From contig JBNKWI010000027.1 in NCBI GenBank assembly GCA_050299695.1, positions 1 through 36,611 of the forward strand: a stretch of DNA of 36,611 bases. The letters run 5' to 3'. The position numbers and the translations under genes were made by a program. This DNA comes from Ovoidimarina sp050299695. GTDB taxonomy: Bacteria > Pseudomonadota > Alphaproteobacteria > Rhodobacterales > Rhodobacteraceae. The notes beneath the pieces are model-generated. The model ran no database searches. It was not told the DNA's origin and worked only from the letters and a program-made list of their open reading frames with translations. Within the stretch, counting starts at the first letter, position 1, and each line of letters starts with the position of its first letter. This document shows positions 1 to 7,543 of the stretch, in pieces.

Positions 1-1
1 C

Positions 2-1435
2 GACGAGGCGGCGTCGCGGCTGCGCATGGAGGTGGATTCGAAGCCCGAGGAGCTCGATGCGCTCGACCGGCAGATCCTGCAGATGCAGATCGAGGCGGAG
101 GCCTTGAAGAAGGAGAGCGACGCGGCGTCGAAGGACCGGCTGGCGAAGCTCGTTGGCGAGCTTGCGGAGATGCAGGAGCGGTCGGCGGAGATGACCGCGC
201 AATGGCAGGCGGAGCGCGACAAGCTCGATTCGGCGCGGGAGCTGAAGGAACAGCTCGACCGGGCGCGGATCGACCTGGAGCATGCCAAGCGGGCGGGGGA
301 CCTGGCGAAGGCCGGGGAGCTTTCCTATGGCGTCATTCCGCAGCTCGAGAAGAAGCTCGACGAGGCGGAGAACCGCGAGACGGCGCAGCTTGTGGACGAG
401 AAGGTCGGGCCGGAGCAGATCGCCGAGGTGGTCGAGCGCTGGACCGGGATTCCGACGTCGAAGATGCTCGAGGGCGAGCGCGAGAAGCTGCTGCGGATGG
501 AGGAGGAACTGGCTGCCCGGGTGATCGGGCAGAAGGCGGCGGTCACGGCGGTGTCGAACGCGGTGCGCCGGGCCCGGGCGGGGTTGCAGGACGAGAACCG
601 GCCGCTCGGGTCGTTCCTGTTCCTCGGGCCGACGGGCGTCGGCAAGACCGAGCTCACCAAGGCGCTGGCCGAGTACCTCTTCGACGACGACGCGGCGATG
701 GTGCGGATCGACATGTCGGAATTCATGGAGAAGCACTCCGTGGCCCGGCTGATCGGCGCGCCGCCGGGCTATGTCGGCTATGACGAGGGCGGCGTTCTGA
801 CCGAGGCGGTGCGGCGGCGGCCCTATCAGGTGGTGCTATTCGACGAGGTCGAGAAGGCGCATCCGGAGGTGTTCAACGTGCTGTTGCAGGTGCTGGACGA
901 CGGTGTGCTGACCGACGGGCAGGGCCGCACGGTGGACTTCAAGCAGACGATCATCGTGCTTACCTCGAATCTCGGGTCGCAGGCGCTGTCGCAACTGCCG
1001 GACGGGTCGGATGCGTCGGCGGCGAAGCGCGACGTGATGGACGCGGTCCGGGCGCATTTCCGGCCGGAATTCCTGAACCGGCTCGACGACATGATCGTGT
1101 TCGACCGGCTGACGCGGGCCGACATGGACGGGATCGTGGCGATCCAGATGCGGCGGCTCGAGAAGCGGCTGGCGCAGCGGGGGATCGTGCTGGAACTCGA
1201 CGACGGTGCCCGGGCCTGGCTGGCCGACGAGGGCTATGACCCGGTCTATGGCGCGCGGCCGCTGAAGCGGGTGATCCAGCGCGCGCTGCAGGACCGGCTG
1301 GCCGAGGCGATCCTCGCGGGCGACATCGCGGACGGGACCCACGTGCCGGTGACGGCCGGGGCCGACGGGCTGATCGTGGGCGACCGGGTGGCCGCCTCGA
1401 ACCGGCAGCCGCCGCAGGACGCGGTGGTGCACTGA
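2..1435 (+). CDS. clpB: ATP-dependent disaggregase ClpB, 3' part (5' end outside window)
   Basis: ClpB is a hexameric AAA+ chaperone that, with DnaK, threads aggregated proteins through its pore. The reading frame is open at the left edge, so the first half of the protein (N-domain and NBD1) lies outside; 477 residues remain of a family length near 870. The visible part begins in the coiled-coil middle domain (Glu/Lys/Arg/Leu-rich heptads, roughly nt 50-400) and continues into NBD2. NBD2 has Walker A GPTGVGKTE at nt 626-652, Walker B VVLFDE at nt 830-847, the pore loop GAPPGYVGYDEGG, and the arginine-finger/sensor stretch FRPEFLNRLDD. The C-terminal D2-small domain is present (YGARPLKRVIQ). 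The stop is TGA at 1433-1435, followed by a GC-rich hairpin. Heat-shock control would be expected, but the promoter is outside the window. Identification is very secure. Confidence 0.97.
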   Translation, partial: DEAASRLRMEVDSKPEELDALDRQILQMQIEAEALKKESDAASKDRLAKLVGELAEMQERSAEMTAQWQAERDKLDSARELKEQLDRARIDLEHAKRAGDLAKAGELSYGVIPQLEKKLDEAENRETAQLVDEKVGPEQIAEVVERWTGIPTSKMLEGEREKLLRMEEELAARVIGQKAAVTAVSNAVRRARAGLQDENRPLGSFLFLGPTGVGKTELTKALAEYLFDDDAAMVRIDMSEFMEKHSVARLIGAPPGYVGYDEGGVLTEAVRRRPYQVVLFDEVEKAHPEVFNVLLQVLDDGVLTDGQGRTVDFKQTIIVLTSNLGSQALSQLPDGSDASAAKRDVMDAVRAHFRPEFLNRLDDMIVFDRLTRADMDGIVAIQMRRLEKRLAQRGIVLELDDGARAWLADEGYDPVYGARPLKRVIQRALQDRLAEAILAGDIADGTHVPVTAGADGLIVGDRVAASNRQPPQDAVVH

Positions 1436-1441
1436 CCGAAC

Positions 1442-1474
1442 GGCCGCCGCCGGGCACCGGGTCCGGCGGCGGCC
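1442..1474 (+). terminator. GC-rich hairpin after clpB
   Basis: A perfect 12-bp inverted repeat (1442-1453 with 1463-1474, all G and C) with a 9-nt loop starts 6 nt after the clpB stop. Only a weak T stretch (TTCAG) follows, so this is a plausible but not canonical intrinsic terminator. It may equally act as a 3' stabilising hairpin. Confidence 0.6.
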
Positions 1475-1530
1475 TTCAGCGCGGTAGGGGCGCGGGAGCG
1501 TCCCCACGCTCGGGCGGAGCGACGCTGATA

Positions 1531-1706
1531 CGGTTCGCCCCGCCCGAATAGCGCCGGAGGCGCCGGACGAGCGCCTGCCCGTCCCGGCGGGCTGGCGCTT
1601 TGGGGACGTTTGCGCGGACCTTGGAGGTTGGAGGTGGGTGGGGCCATAAAGTGAGTGGAAGGCCGTTGCAGCGCCATCCCACGGGCAGGCGCTCGCCCGG
1701 CTTGCG
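1531..1706 (+). repeat. Dispersed hairpin element R1, copy A
   Basis: This is one of three copies in the window (the others are 18941-19122, reverse, and 36412-36597). The core, 1563-1700 (138 bp), is bounded by 20-bp terminal inverted repeats at 1563-1582 and 1681-1700 that differ at one base. Inside each end a second complementary pair (TGGCGCT with AGCGCCA) extends the potential hairpin. The central part shares ACGTTTGCGC, GACCTTGGAGGT and CCATAA with the other copies. Similarity to copy C extends left to about 1531 (CCCCGCCCGAATAGCG). No transposase is present. The size and terminal repeats resemble a MITE or a REP/BIME-type element; the family name is unknown to me. The rest of the 1436-2016 gap, including 1707-1870, shows no gene. 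Confidence 0.85.
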
Positions 1707-1870
1707 GTTCGGTACGATTTCGGCGGCGCGCGCGCGTTTCCACCGGAACGCGTCAGGTCCATTCGGAAAACGCGCGTCGCCGCCCCGCGTTCGAGGCATC
1801 GCGATGGCGCCGTACGCGACCTCCGGAGAAGCTCCAACCTTCGTTAACGCCGACCGCTGTCAGGATGCTC

Positions 1871-1954
1871 CCGGACGGCGAAACCGATCCCCGCACCGAC
1901 GGAATGCCGACGCGATATTTATAGGTCGAAACGCGCCGTTTCGCCTTGTTTCAC
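1871..1954 (-). repeat. Dispersed element R2, copy A
   Basis: Read on the reverse strand this stretch starts GTGAAACAAGGCGAA and ends near GATCGGTTTCGCC. It matches 18780-18876 on the forward strand almost continuously, apart from an 11-13 bp insertion in the other copy. Shared blocks include AAACAAGGCGAARCGGCGC, GCGTCGG and CCGTCGGTGCGG. In both loci R2 lies on the same side of R1 and in the same relative orientation, which suggests the two form one composite unit. No gene or transposase is attached. The function is unknown. Confidence 0.75.
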
Positions 1955-2016
1955 GGCGCTGACGGCGCGCCGCCGTTGCCCTGCGGCGACCGCAACGCGC
2001 GGTGGGTCGAGGCATG

Positions 2017-3138
2017 CTAGCCCGGTACGTCGCGCCAGGAGCCGGCGGCGGAGGAGGCGAGGATCGTCTCGACCAGCGTCTGGATCCGTGCGCCCCTTCG
2101 GAAGCCGAAGGGTTCGTCGGCGAGCCCGGCGATGGCGGTGACATAGCCGGCCACCTCGATGGATTTCAGGTCGTTGAAGCCGAGCTGGTGGCCGGGGGCG
2201 ACGCAGAAGAGCCCGTAGGGCGGGTGCGCCGGCCCGGCCTCGATCCGGCGGAATCCGGTGCGGCCGGGACCGTCGGCGGTGCTGAAGACGCGCAGCTCGT
2301 TCAGCCGCTCGCCCGAGAAGGCGATGGCGCCCTTCGAGCCGTAGACCTCGAAATCGTGCTGCATGTTGCGGCCGGTGGCGAGCCAGTTCGCCTCGATGGA
2401 GCCGGTGACGCCGCTTTCGAAGGCGAGGACGGCGCGGGCGATGTCGTCGACCTCGACCTTGCGCCGGCCGCCCATGCCGTCGGGGCGCTCGCCGATCAGG
2501 GTGCGGCAGTCGCCCATGACGCGGGCGATGGGGCCGATGAGGTGCTCGGCGGTGGCGAGCGCGTGGCTGCCGAGATCGGCGAGCGCGCCGCCGCCGGCGG
2601 GATCGTGGCGGAAGGTCCAGGGCGCCTCGGGATCGGCCATGTAATCCTCGCAATGGAGGCCGCGATAGCCGCGGATCTCGCCCAGCTCGCCCGCGGCGAT
2701 CATTTCGCGCGCGAGAGTGAACAGCGGGTTGCAGAGATAGTTGAAGCCGACCTGGGTCCTGACGCCCGCGGCCTCGGCGGCCTCGGCCATCTCGAGCGCG
2801 TCGGCGGCCAGCGGCGCGAGCGGTTTCTCGCAATAGACATGCTTGCCCGCGGCGATGGCGGCGAGCGCCATTTCCTTGTGGAGCGCGTTGGGTGCGGTGA
2901 TGTCGATCACGTCGATCTCGGGGTCGTCGATCAGGCTGCGCCAGTCGGCGGTGGAGCGCTCGAAGCCGAAGGCGCGGGCGGCGCGGGCGGCGGCCTCCGA
3001 GGTCACGTCGGCGACGCTGCGGAGGCGGATTTCCATCGGCAGGTCGAAGACCCGGGGCGCGGAGGCGAAGCCGAAGGCATGGGCGCGGCCCATGAAGCCG
3101 GTGCCGATGAGGCCGATGGTGAGGTCGGGTTTGGCCAT
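2017..3138 (-). CDS. Gfo/Idh/MocA family NAD(P)-dependent oxidoreductase
   Basis: This is a 373-residue sugar or polyol dehydrogenase-like protein of the usual length for the family. The N-terminal Rossmann domain opens with the nucleotide-binding loop GLIGTGFMGRAH, and the family signature EKP is seen in YCEKPLAP. The central ADLGSHALATAEHL motif lies in the substrate-domain helix that usually carries a catalytic His. I chose the ATG at 3138 because AGGAAG lies 8 nt upstream. A GTG at 3147 would overlap the preceding stop (GTGA) but has no spaced ribosome site. It is the last gene of a reverse-strand operon with the aldolase and the deleted dehydrogenase. The substrate is not determinable; the context suggests carbohydrate or sugar-acid catabolism. 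Confidence 0.9.
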   Translation of the reverse strand: MAKPDLTIGLIGTGFMGRAHAFGFASAPRVFDLPMEIRLRSVADVTSEAAARAARAFGFERSTADWRSLIDDPEIDVIDITAPNALHKEMALAAIAAGKHVYCEKPLAPLAADALEMAEAAEAAGVRTQVGFNYLCNPLFTLAREMIAAGELGEIRGYRGLHCEDYMADPEAPWTFRHDPAGGGALADLGSHALATAEHLIGPIARVMGDCRTLIGERPDGMGGRRKVEVDDIARAVLAFESGVTGSIEANWLATGRNMQHDFEVYGSKGAIAFSGERLNELRVFSTADGPGRTGFRRIEAGPAHPPYGLFCVAPGHQLGFNDLKSIEVAGYVTAIAGLADEPFGFRRGARIQTLVETILASSAAGSWRDVPG

Positions 3139-3143
3139 GGGGG

Positions 3144-3344
3144 TCACTTCCTGTTGACGACGGGCGCGGGGCCGATGCTTCCGGCGAAGAAATCGAGAGC
3201 GTTCCGGACCGAGCCGATGGCCATCCGCTCGGCGGCGCCCTCGGTCACGCCGGCGATATGCGGCGAGAGGAGCACGTCATCGAGCGCGTCGAGGAGCGCG
3301 CGGCCCGAGACATGGATCGGGCCGGCGACGACCACATGGGGCAT
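3144..3344 (-). pseudogene. Internally deleted D-2-hydroxyacid dehydrogenase remnant (66 codons)
   Basis: The 66-residue product joins what looks like a normal N-terminus of an NAD-dependent 2-hydroxyacid dehydrogenase (MPHVVVAGPIHVSGRALLDA) directly to its C-terminus (DDVLLSPHIAGVTEGAAERM, then to PVVNRK). The SPHIAG motif with the catalytic His is kept. The whole NAD-binding domain with GxGxxG, about 240-250 residues of the usual 310-320, is missing. The frame is preserved across the junction. Its ATG overlaps the aldolase stop (TGATG), and its own stop lies 5 nt before the next gene's ATG, so operon coupling survives. It is most likely a recent in-frame deletion without dehydrogenase activity. 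A functional small protein cannot be excluded. Confidence 0.75.
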
Positions 3345-4156
3345 CAATAGATCCCGTCGTCGCGGCTGTTGGGCGCGGGCGTGCCGGTCAGCTCGCGGAA
3401 CCTTGCGGTGCTGGCGCCCGCGGCGGCCGCAAGCAGGCGGGAATCGCCCGAAACCGTCACCAGATCGAAGCCCCAGTCGAGCGCGCGGGCCGCGTAATCG
3501 GCCGCGCCGCAATGCAGGCAGGCGCGAATGCCGTTCCGCTTGCAGGCCTCCGCGATGCTCCGGATGATCGCGATCATCTCGGGCTCCTCGCGGTCGAGGG
3601 CCGGTTCGAGGCGGCCATCCTGGGTGCCGAGGGTCAGGTCGGAGGGGCCGACATAGAGCCCGTCGAGCCCTGGCGTGGCGGCGATTTCCTCCAGGTTGGC
3701 GACGCCGGCCTTGGTCTCGATCATCGCCAGCGCCAGGATCTCGCGGTTCGCGTCGGCGACGTTGTAGCCCGGGAGACCGAAGGCGGCACGGGTCGGGCCG
3801 AAGCTGCGCTGGCCGAGCGGCGGGTAGCGGAGACAGGAGACGAACTCCTCGGCGTCGGCGCGGGAGTTGATCATCGGGCAGATGATGCCCATGGCGCCGG
3901 CATCGAGCGCCTTCATGATCGCCGCCGGGTCGAGCCAGGGCACGCGGGCGAGGACGGTGACCGGCGTGCCGCGCAGGGCCTGGAGCATCGGCAGGGCGGC
4001 GGAATAGTCGAGCGCGCCATGCTGGATGTCGAGGGTGAGCGCATCGTAGCCCTGCGCCGCCATGATTTCGGCGGTGAACGGGCTGCCGATCGAGCACCAG
4101 CCGTTCAGGACGGGCCGTCCCTCGGCCCAGAGTTGCCGGATCCGGTTCTTCAGCAT
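3344..4156 (-). CDS. HpcH/HpaI family aldolase
   Basis: This family comprises class II, metal-dependent aldolases that cleave 2-keto-3-deoxy acids or related hydroxy-oxo acids to pyruvate (or glyoxylate) plus an aldehyde. The 270-residue product shows the TIM-barrel landmarks: GWCSIGSPFTAEIMA at the N-terminus, TLDIQHGALDY with the catalytic-base His, the metal-ligand strand MIETKAGVANLEEIA, and GLYVGPSDLTLGTQDG. The ATG at 4156 matches the usual family start (MLKNRIRQLW); an upstream in-frame start at 4237 would add an atypical tail. GGAGGGG lies about 11 nt upstream of the chosen ATG. It is the first gene of the reverse-strand operon and is divergent from the SDR gene. The exact substrate is unknown; a sugar-acid pathway is inferred from its neighbours. 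Confidence 0.9.
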   Translation of the reverse strand: MLKNRIRQLWAEGRPVLNGWCSIGSPFTAEIMAAQGYDALTLDIQHGALDYSAALPMLQALRGTPVTVLARVPWLDPAAIMKALDAGAMGIICPMINSRADAEEFVSCLRYPPLGQRSFGPTRAAFGLPGYNVADANREILALAMIETKAGVANLEEIAATPGLDGLYVGPSDLTLGTQDGRLEPALDREEPEMIAIIRSIAEACKRNGIRACLHCGAADYAARALDWGFDLVTVSGDSRLLAAAAGASTARFRELTGTPAPNSRDDGIY

Positions 4157-4193
4157 GTCCTGCGGGCCCCCTCCCTGTGCGGTCGCGCGCCGC

Positions 4194-4215
4194 TCCCGCA
4201 ACAATCGTTGCGGGA
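4194..4215. promoter_or_regulatory. 22-bp palindrome, candidate operator
   Basis: A perfect 9-bp inverted repeat (TCCCGCAAC, 4-nt AATC spacer, GTTGCGGGA) sits in the 113-bp gap between the divergent aldolase and SDR starts. Its half-site GCAAC...GTTGC resembles sites bound by LacI- or GntR-type regulators of sugar catabolism. No regulator gene is adjacent in the window. Placement and symmetry are seen directly; the operator role is inferred. Confidence 0.5.
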
Positions 4216-4269
4216 TCTTCGGGGTGTCAATATGCATTCCGGAAGCGCAGGCAGCGGCAGGGGGCCGAG

Positions 4270-5085
4270 ATGAACCGGATCGACGGGAAGGTCGCCGTGG
4301 TGACCGGCGGCACGCAGGGGCTGGGCGCGGCCATCGCGCGGCTCTTCGCGCGGGCCGGCGCGGTGGGGATCGTGCTGGTGGGGCGCGATGCCGGGAAGGG
4401 CGCGGCTGTGGCGCGGGAGATCGCGGCGGAGAGCGGCGTGGAGGTGCGGATGGTCGCGGCCGATCTGGGCGAGATCGGCGAAGTGCGGCGAGTGATGGCG
4501 GAGGCGGACGCGGCGTTCGGGCGGGTGGATATCCTGGTGAACGCCGCCGGGCTGACCGACCGGGGGAACCTTCTCAACACAACGCCCGAGCTCTTCGACC
4601 GGATGTTCGCGGTGAACACGCGGGCGCCGTTCTTCCTGATGCAGGACGCGGTGCGGATCATGATCCGCGAGGGGGTCGCGGGGGTCGTGGTGAATATCGG
4701 CACGGCCTCGGAGCGCGCCGGCCAGCCGTTCCTCGCGCCCTATGCGGCGTCGAAGGCGGCGCTTGCGACACTGACGCGGAACGCCGGCTACGCGCTGATG
4801 CGCAACCGGATCCGGGTGAACCAGCTCGATATCGGCTGGATGAATTCGGACCAAGAGCGGGCGCTGCAGGCGGCGGAAACGGGCGACCCGGGCTTCATCG
4901 ACCGGGTGGCCGCGAGTTTGCCCTTCGGGCGGCTCCTCGCGCCGGAGGAAGTGGCGAAGGCGGTGCTCTGGATGGCGTCGGAGGACAGCGGGATGATGAC
5001 CGGCGCGGTGATCCATTTCGACCAGTCGGTCTGGGGCGGCTATGACGGGCAGGCTCCGGCGCCGGCCGAGCCGCTGCGGCCGTAG
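4270..5085 (+). CDS. SDR family NAD(P)-dependent oxidoreductase
   Basis: This is a 271-residue classical short-chain dehydrogenase. It carries the cofactor motif TGGTQGLG near residue 12, the NAAG strand motif (LVNAAGL), a Ser in NIGTASERAG, and the catalytic YAASK tetrad element. The C-terminal region ends in a typical VIHFDQSVWGG segment. The start at ATG 4270 gives the usual N-terminus MNRIDGKVAVVTGG; a purine-rich GGCAGGGGG lies upstream. It is divergent from the aldolase operon and shares its palindromic control region, so it probably oxidises or reduces an intermediate of the same pathway. The acidic residues near the end of beta-2 that would set NAD preference are not clear, so the cofactor is left open. 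Confidence 0.92.
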   Translation: MNRIDGKVAVVTGGTQGLGAAIARLFARAGAVGIVLVGRDAGKGAAVAREIAAESGVEVRMVAADLGEIGEVRRVMAEADAAFGRVDILVNAAGLTDRGNLLNTTPELFDRMFAVNTRAPFFLMQDAVRIMIREGVAGVVVNIGTASERAGQPFLAPYAASKAALATLTRNAGYALMRNRIRVNQLDIGWMNSDQERALQAAETGDPGFIDRVAASLPFGRLLAPEEVAKAVLWMASEDSGMMTGAVIHFDQSVWGGYDGQAPAPAEPLRP

Positions 5086-5391
5086 CGGCTTGGGGCTTTC
5101 GCGGCGGGCGCGCTGCGCGGGCGGTGGCGCTGGGACAATGGTCGCAGAAAAGCGCCGAAGCCGGTTCCGCTCTCGCGCCGGTTGTATTCGCCAACCCTCT
5201 GAAACGACGTCCGTTTCCGCGCGGATTTGGCCGATTCCGGCGGCCGGGCGCGGCTTTGCGGTGACGCGCCGCATCTTGGCCGTGTTGCTCTTCCGCCCGC
5301 CAGTGCATAGGAGTCCAATTGAGTCGGCACGGGGGCGCGGGGCGTCGCGTCGCGTGTCCCGTACAGGCCCTCGAGGGGAGAGGAGATTTCC
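5086..5391 (+). other. Non-coding gap upstream of phaA
   Basis: This 306-bp stretch holds no convincing gene. The purine-rich GAGGGGAGAGGAG just before the phaA ATG is its ribosome binding site. The stretch presumably holds the phaAB promoter, but I see no clear -35/-10 pair. Confidence 0.5.
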
Positions 5392-6567
5392 ATGACCAAT
5401 GTCGTCATCGCATCCGCCGCGCGCACGGCTGTAGGTAGCTTCAGCGGTGCGTTCGCGAACACGCCGGCCCATGAGCTGGGCGCAGCCGTTCTGGAAGAGA
5501 TCGTGCGCCGTGCCGGGATCGAGAAGGGCGAGGTCTCGGAGACGATCCTCGGCCAGGTCCTGACCGCCGGCCAGGGCCAGAACCCGGCCCGCCAGGCGCA
5601 TGTGAATGCCGGCCTGCCGATTGAGAGCTCGGCCTGGAGCATCAACCAGGTCTGCGGCTCGGGGCTCCGCGCGGTTGCGCTCGGCGCCCAGCACATCCAG
5701 CTCGGGGACGCTTCCATCGTCGCCGCGGGCGGGCAGGAGAGCATGTCGCTCTCGCCCCACGTCGCGCATCTGCGCGCCGGTCACAAGATGGGCGACATGA
5801 AGTTCATCGACTCGATGATCAAGGACGGGCTCTGGGACGCCTTCAACGGCTACCACATGGGCCAGACCGCCGAGAACGTCGCCGAGAAGTGGCAGATCAG
5901 CCGCGACATGCAGGACGAATTCGCCGTCGCCTCGCAGAACAAGGCCGAGGCGGCGCAGAAGGCGGGGAAGTTCGACGACGAGGTTGTCGCCTTCACGGTC
6001 AAGACCCGGAAGGGCGACATCGTGGTCGACAAGGACGAATACATCCGCCACGGCGCGACCATCGAGGCGATGCAGAAGCTGCGCCCGGCCTTCACCAAGG
6101 ACGGGTCCGTCACCGCGGCGAACGCGAGCGGGATCAACGACGGAGCGGCGGCGGTGCTCCTGATGTCGGCCGATGAGGCCGAGAAGCGCGGGATCGAGCC
6201 CTTGGCCCGGATCGCCTCCTATGCGACCGCCGGTCTCGACCCGTCGATCATGGGTGTGGGCCCGATCCACGCGTCGCGCAAGGCGCTCGACAAGGCCGGC
6301 TGGTCGGTCGGGGATCTCGACCTCGTGGAGGCCAACGAGGCCTTCGCCGCCCAGGCCTGCGCGGTCAACAAGGACATGGGCTGGGATCCGGCGATCGTGA
6401 ACGTGAATGGCGGCGCCATCGCCATCGGTCACCCGATCGGCGCTTCCGGGTGCCGGGTGCTGAACACGCTCCTGTTCGAAATGAAGCGCCGCGACGCCAA
6501 GAAGGGCCTCGCCACGCTCTGCATCGGCGGCGGCATGGGTGTCGCGCTCTGCGTCGAGCGGCCGTAA
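5392..6567 (+). CDS. phaA: Acetyl-CoA C-acetyltransferase (beta-ketothiolase)
   Basis: It condenses two acetyl-CoA to acetoacetyl-CoA, the first step of polyhydroxybutyrate synthesis, and can run in reverse for degradation. The 391-residue length is typical of biosynthetic thiolases. The nucleophilic Cys88 lies in NQVCGSGLRAV, His347 in GHPIGASG, and the second catalytic Cys377 in CIGGGMGVALC. The NEAFAAQA motif is also present. The start has a strong ribosome site (GAGAGGAG). It is followed 84 bp downstream by phaB in the same direction, the standard phaAB pairing; the polymerase phaC is not in the window. An intercistronic hairpin may tune relative expression. Confidence 0.97.
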   Translation: MTNVVIASAARTAVGSFSGAFANTPAHELGAAVLEEIVRRAGIEKGEVSETILGQVLTAGQGQNPARQAHVNAGLPIESSAWSINQVCGSGLRAVALGAQHIQLGDASIVAAGGQESMSLSPHVAHLRAGHKMGDMKFIDSMIKDGLWDAFNGYHMGQTAENVAEKWQISRDMQDEFAVASQNKAEAAQKAGKFDDEVVAFTVKTRKGDIVVDKDEYIRHGATIEAMQKLRPAFTKDGSVTAANASGINDGAAAVLLMSADEAEKRGIEPLARIASYATAGLDPSIMGVGPIHASRKALDKAGWSVGDLDLVEANEAFAAQACAVNKDMGWDPAIVNVNGGAIAIGHPIGASGCRVLNTLLFEMKRRDAKKGLATLCIGGGMGVALCVERP

Positions 6568-6576
6568 AAGTCTGGC

Positions 6577-6603
6577 TGGCGGCGTAATATAGTTGCGCCG
6601 CCA
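6577..6603 (+). other. Intercistronic hairpin between phaA and phaB
   Basis: TGGCGGCG at 6577-6584 pairs perfectly with CGCCGCCA at 6596-6603 across an 11-nt AT-rich loop. There is no T run, so it is more likely an mRNA-processing or stability element than a terminator. Confidence 0.4.
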
Positions 6604-6651
6604 TTCTGCCATTCGTAAGAAGATTTCGAGGAAATTTCGGAGGAGGATGTC

Positions 6652-7374
6652 ATGGCCCGTGTTGCACTGGTCACTGGGGGATCGCGCGGGATCGGCGAGG
6701 CGATTTCGAAGGCGCTGAAGGCCGAAGGCTACGAAGTGGCCGCGACCTATGCCGGAAATGACGAGAAGGCGAAGGCCTTCTCGGACGAGACCGGGATCAA
6801 GACCTACAAGTGGAACGCCGCGGATTACGAGGCGTCCAAGGCCGGCATCGCCCAGGTCGAGGCCGATCTCGGCCCGATCGACGTGGTGGTCGCCAATGCC
6901 GGCATCACCCGGGACGCGCCGTTCCACAAGATGACGCCCGAGCAGTGGAAGGAAGTCATCGACACCAACCTCACCGGCGTGTTCAACACGGTTCACCCGG
7001 TCTGGCCGGGGATGCGCGAGCGCAAGTTCGGCCGGATCATCGTGATCTCGTCGATCAACGGCCAGAAGGGCCAGTTCGGCCAGGTGAACTATGCCGCGAC
7101 CAAGGCCGGCGATCTGGGCATCGTGAAGTCTCTGGCGCAGGAAGGCGCGCGGGCCGGCATCACGGCGAACGCGATCTGCCCGGGTTATATCGCGACCGAG
7201 ATGGTCATGGCCGTGCCGGAAGCGGTGCGCGAGAAGATCATCGGCCAGATCCCGGCCGGTCGCCTCGGCGAGCCGAGCGAGATCGCGCGCTGCGTGGTGT
7301 TCCTCGCCTCGGAGGACTCGGGCTTCATCAACGGCTCGACGATCAGCGCGAACGGGGCGCAATTCTTCGTCTGA
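6652..7374 (+). CDS. phaB: Acetoacetyl-CoA reductase (NADPH type)
   Basis: It reduces acetoacetyl-CoA to (R)-3-hydroxybutyryl-CoA, the monomer for polyhydroxybutyrate. The 240-residue protein is a classical SDR: TGGSRGIG at residues 8-15, NAG at 82-84, Ser134 in VISSINGQKGQFGQ, and YAATK with Tyr147 and Lys151. The QKGQFGQ stretch just before the catalytic Tyr is characteristic of PhaB proteins. GGAGGAGG lies just before the ATG. Pairing with phaA supports the assignment over a generic 3-oxoacyl-ACP reductase. A strong intrinsic terminator follows. Confidence 0.95.
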   Translation: MARVALVTGGSRGIGEAISKALKAEGYEVAATYAGNDEKAKAFSDETGIKTYKWNAADYEASKAGIAQVEADLGPIDVVVANAGITRDAPFHKMTPEQWKEVIDTNLTGVFNTVHPVWPGMRERKFGRIIVISSINGQKGQFGQVNYAATKAGDLGIVKSLAQEGARAGITANAICPGYIATEMVMAVPEAVREKIIGQIPAGRLGEPSEIARCVVFLASEDSGFINGSTISANGAQFFV

Positions 7375-7406
7375 CGCGGGCACGCCCGGACCGATAGAAT
7401 TCATCG

Positions 7407-7436
7407 AAAGGCCGCTCTCAGGGGCGGCCTTTTTTC
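7407..7436 (+). terminator. Rho-independent terminator of phaAB
   Basis: A perfect 9-bp stem (AAAGGCCGC at 7407-7415 with GCGGCCTTT at 7424-7432) and an 8-nt loop are followed by further T residues, the canonical intrinsic terminator form. It starts 32 nt after the phaB stop. Confidence 0.92.
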
Positions 7437-7505
7437 TTGAGAAGTGGCGGGCGGCTCGTATTAATTGCCGTGCGGGCATTGAACTCGCGTTTCGATTGTT
7501 GATTT

Positions 7506-7527
7506 CGGCCTTCGGGCCGCATTTTTT
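7506..7527 (+). promoter_or_regulatory. Short leader hairpin with T run before the peroxidase gene
   Basis: CGGCC-TTCG-GGCCG (7506-7519) is a 5-bp stem capped by a stable UUCG tetraloop and followed by six T residues (7522-7527). It lies just upstream of the peroxidase ribosome site. It resembles a miniature terminator and could attenuate transcription, but the stem is short and no alternative structure was identified. Confidence 0.3.
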
Positions 7528-7543
7528 CAGGGAGGATCCCCCA

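Noticed and set aside
5086..5391. Possible sigma-70 promoter upstream of phaA (TTGGCC or TTGCTC with TGCATA)
   Set aside because: Spacings are about 22 and 13 bp, outside the usual range.
4150..7479. Very long reverse-strand open frame (about 1100 codons) across the SDR and phaAB genes
   Set aside because: It is a shadow of high-GC codon use on the other strand. The composition is Arg/His/Asp/Val-rich with no domain, and the forward genes are certain.
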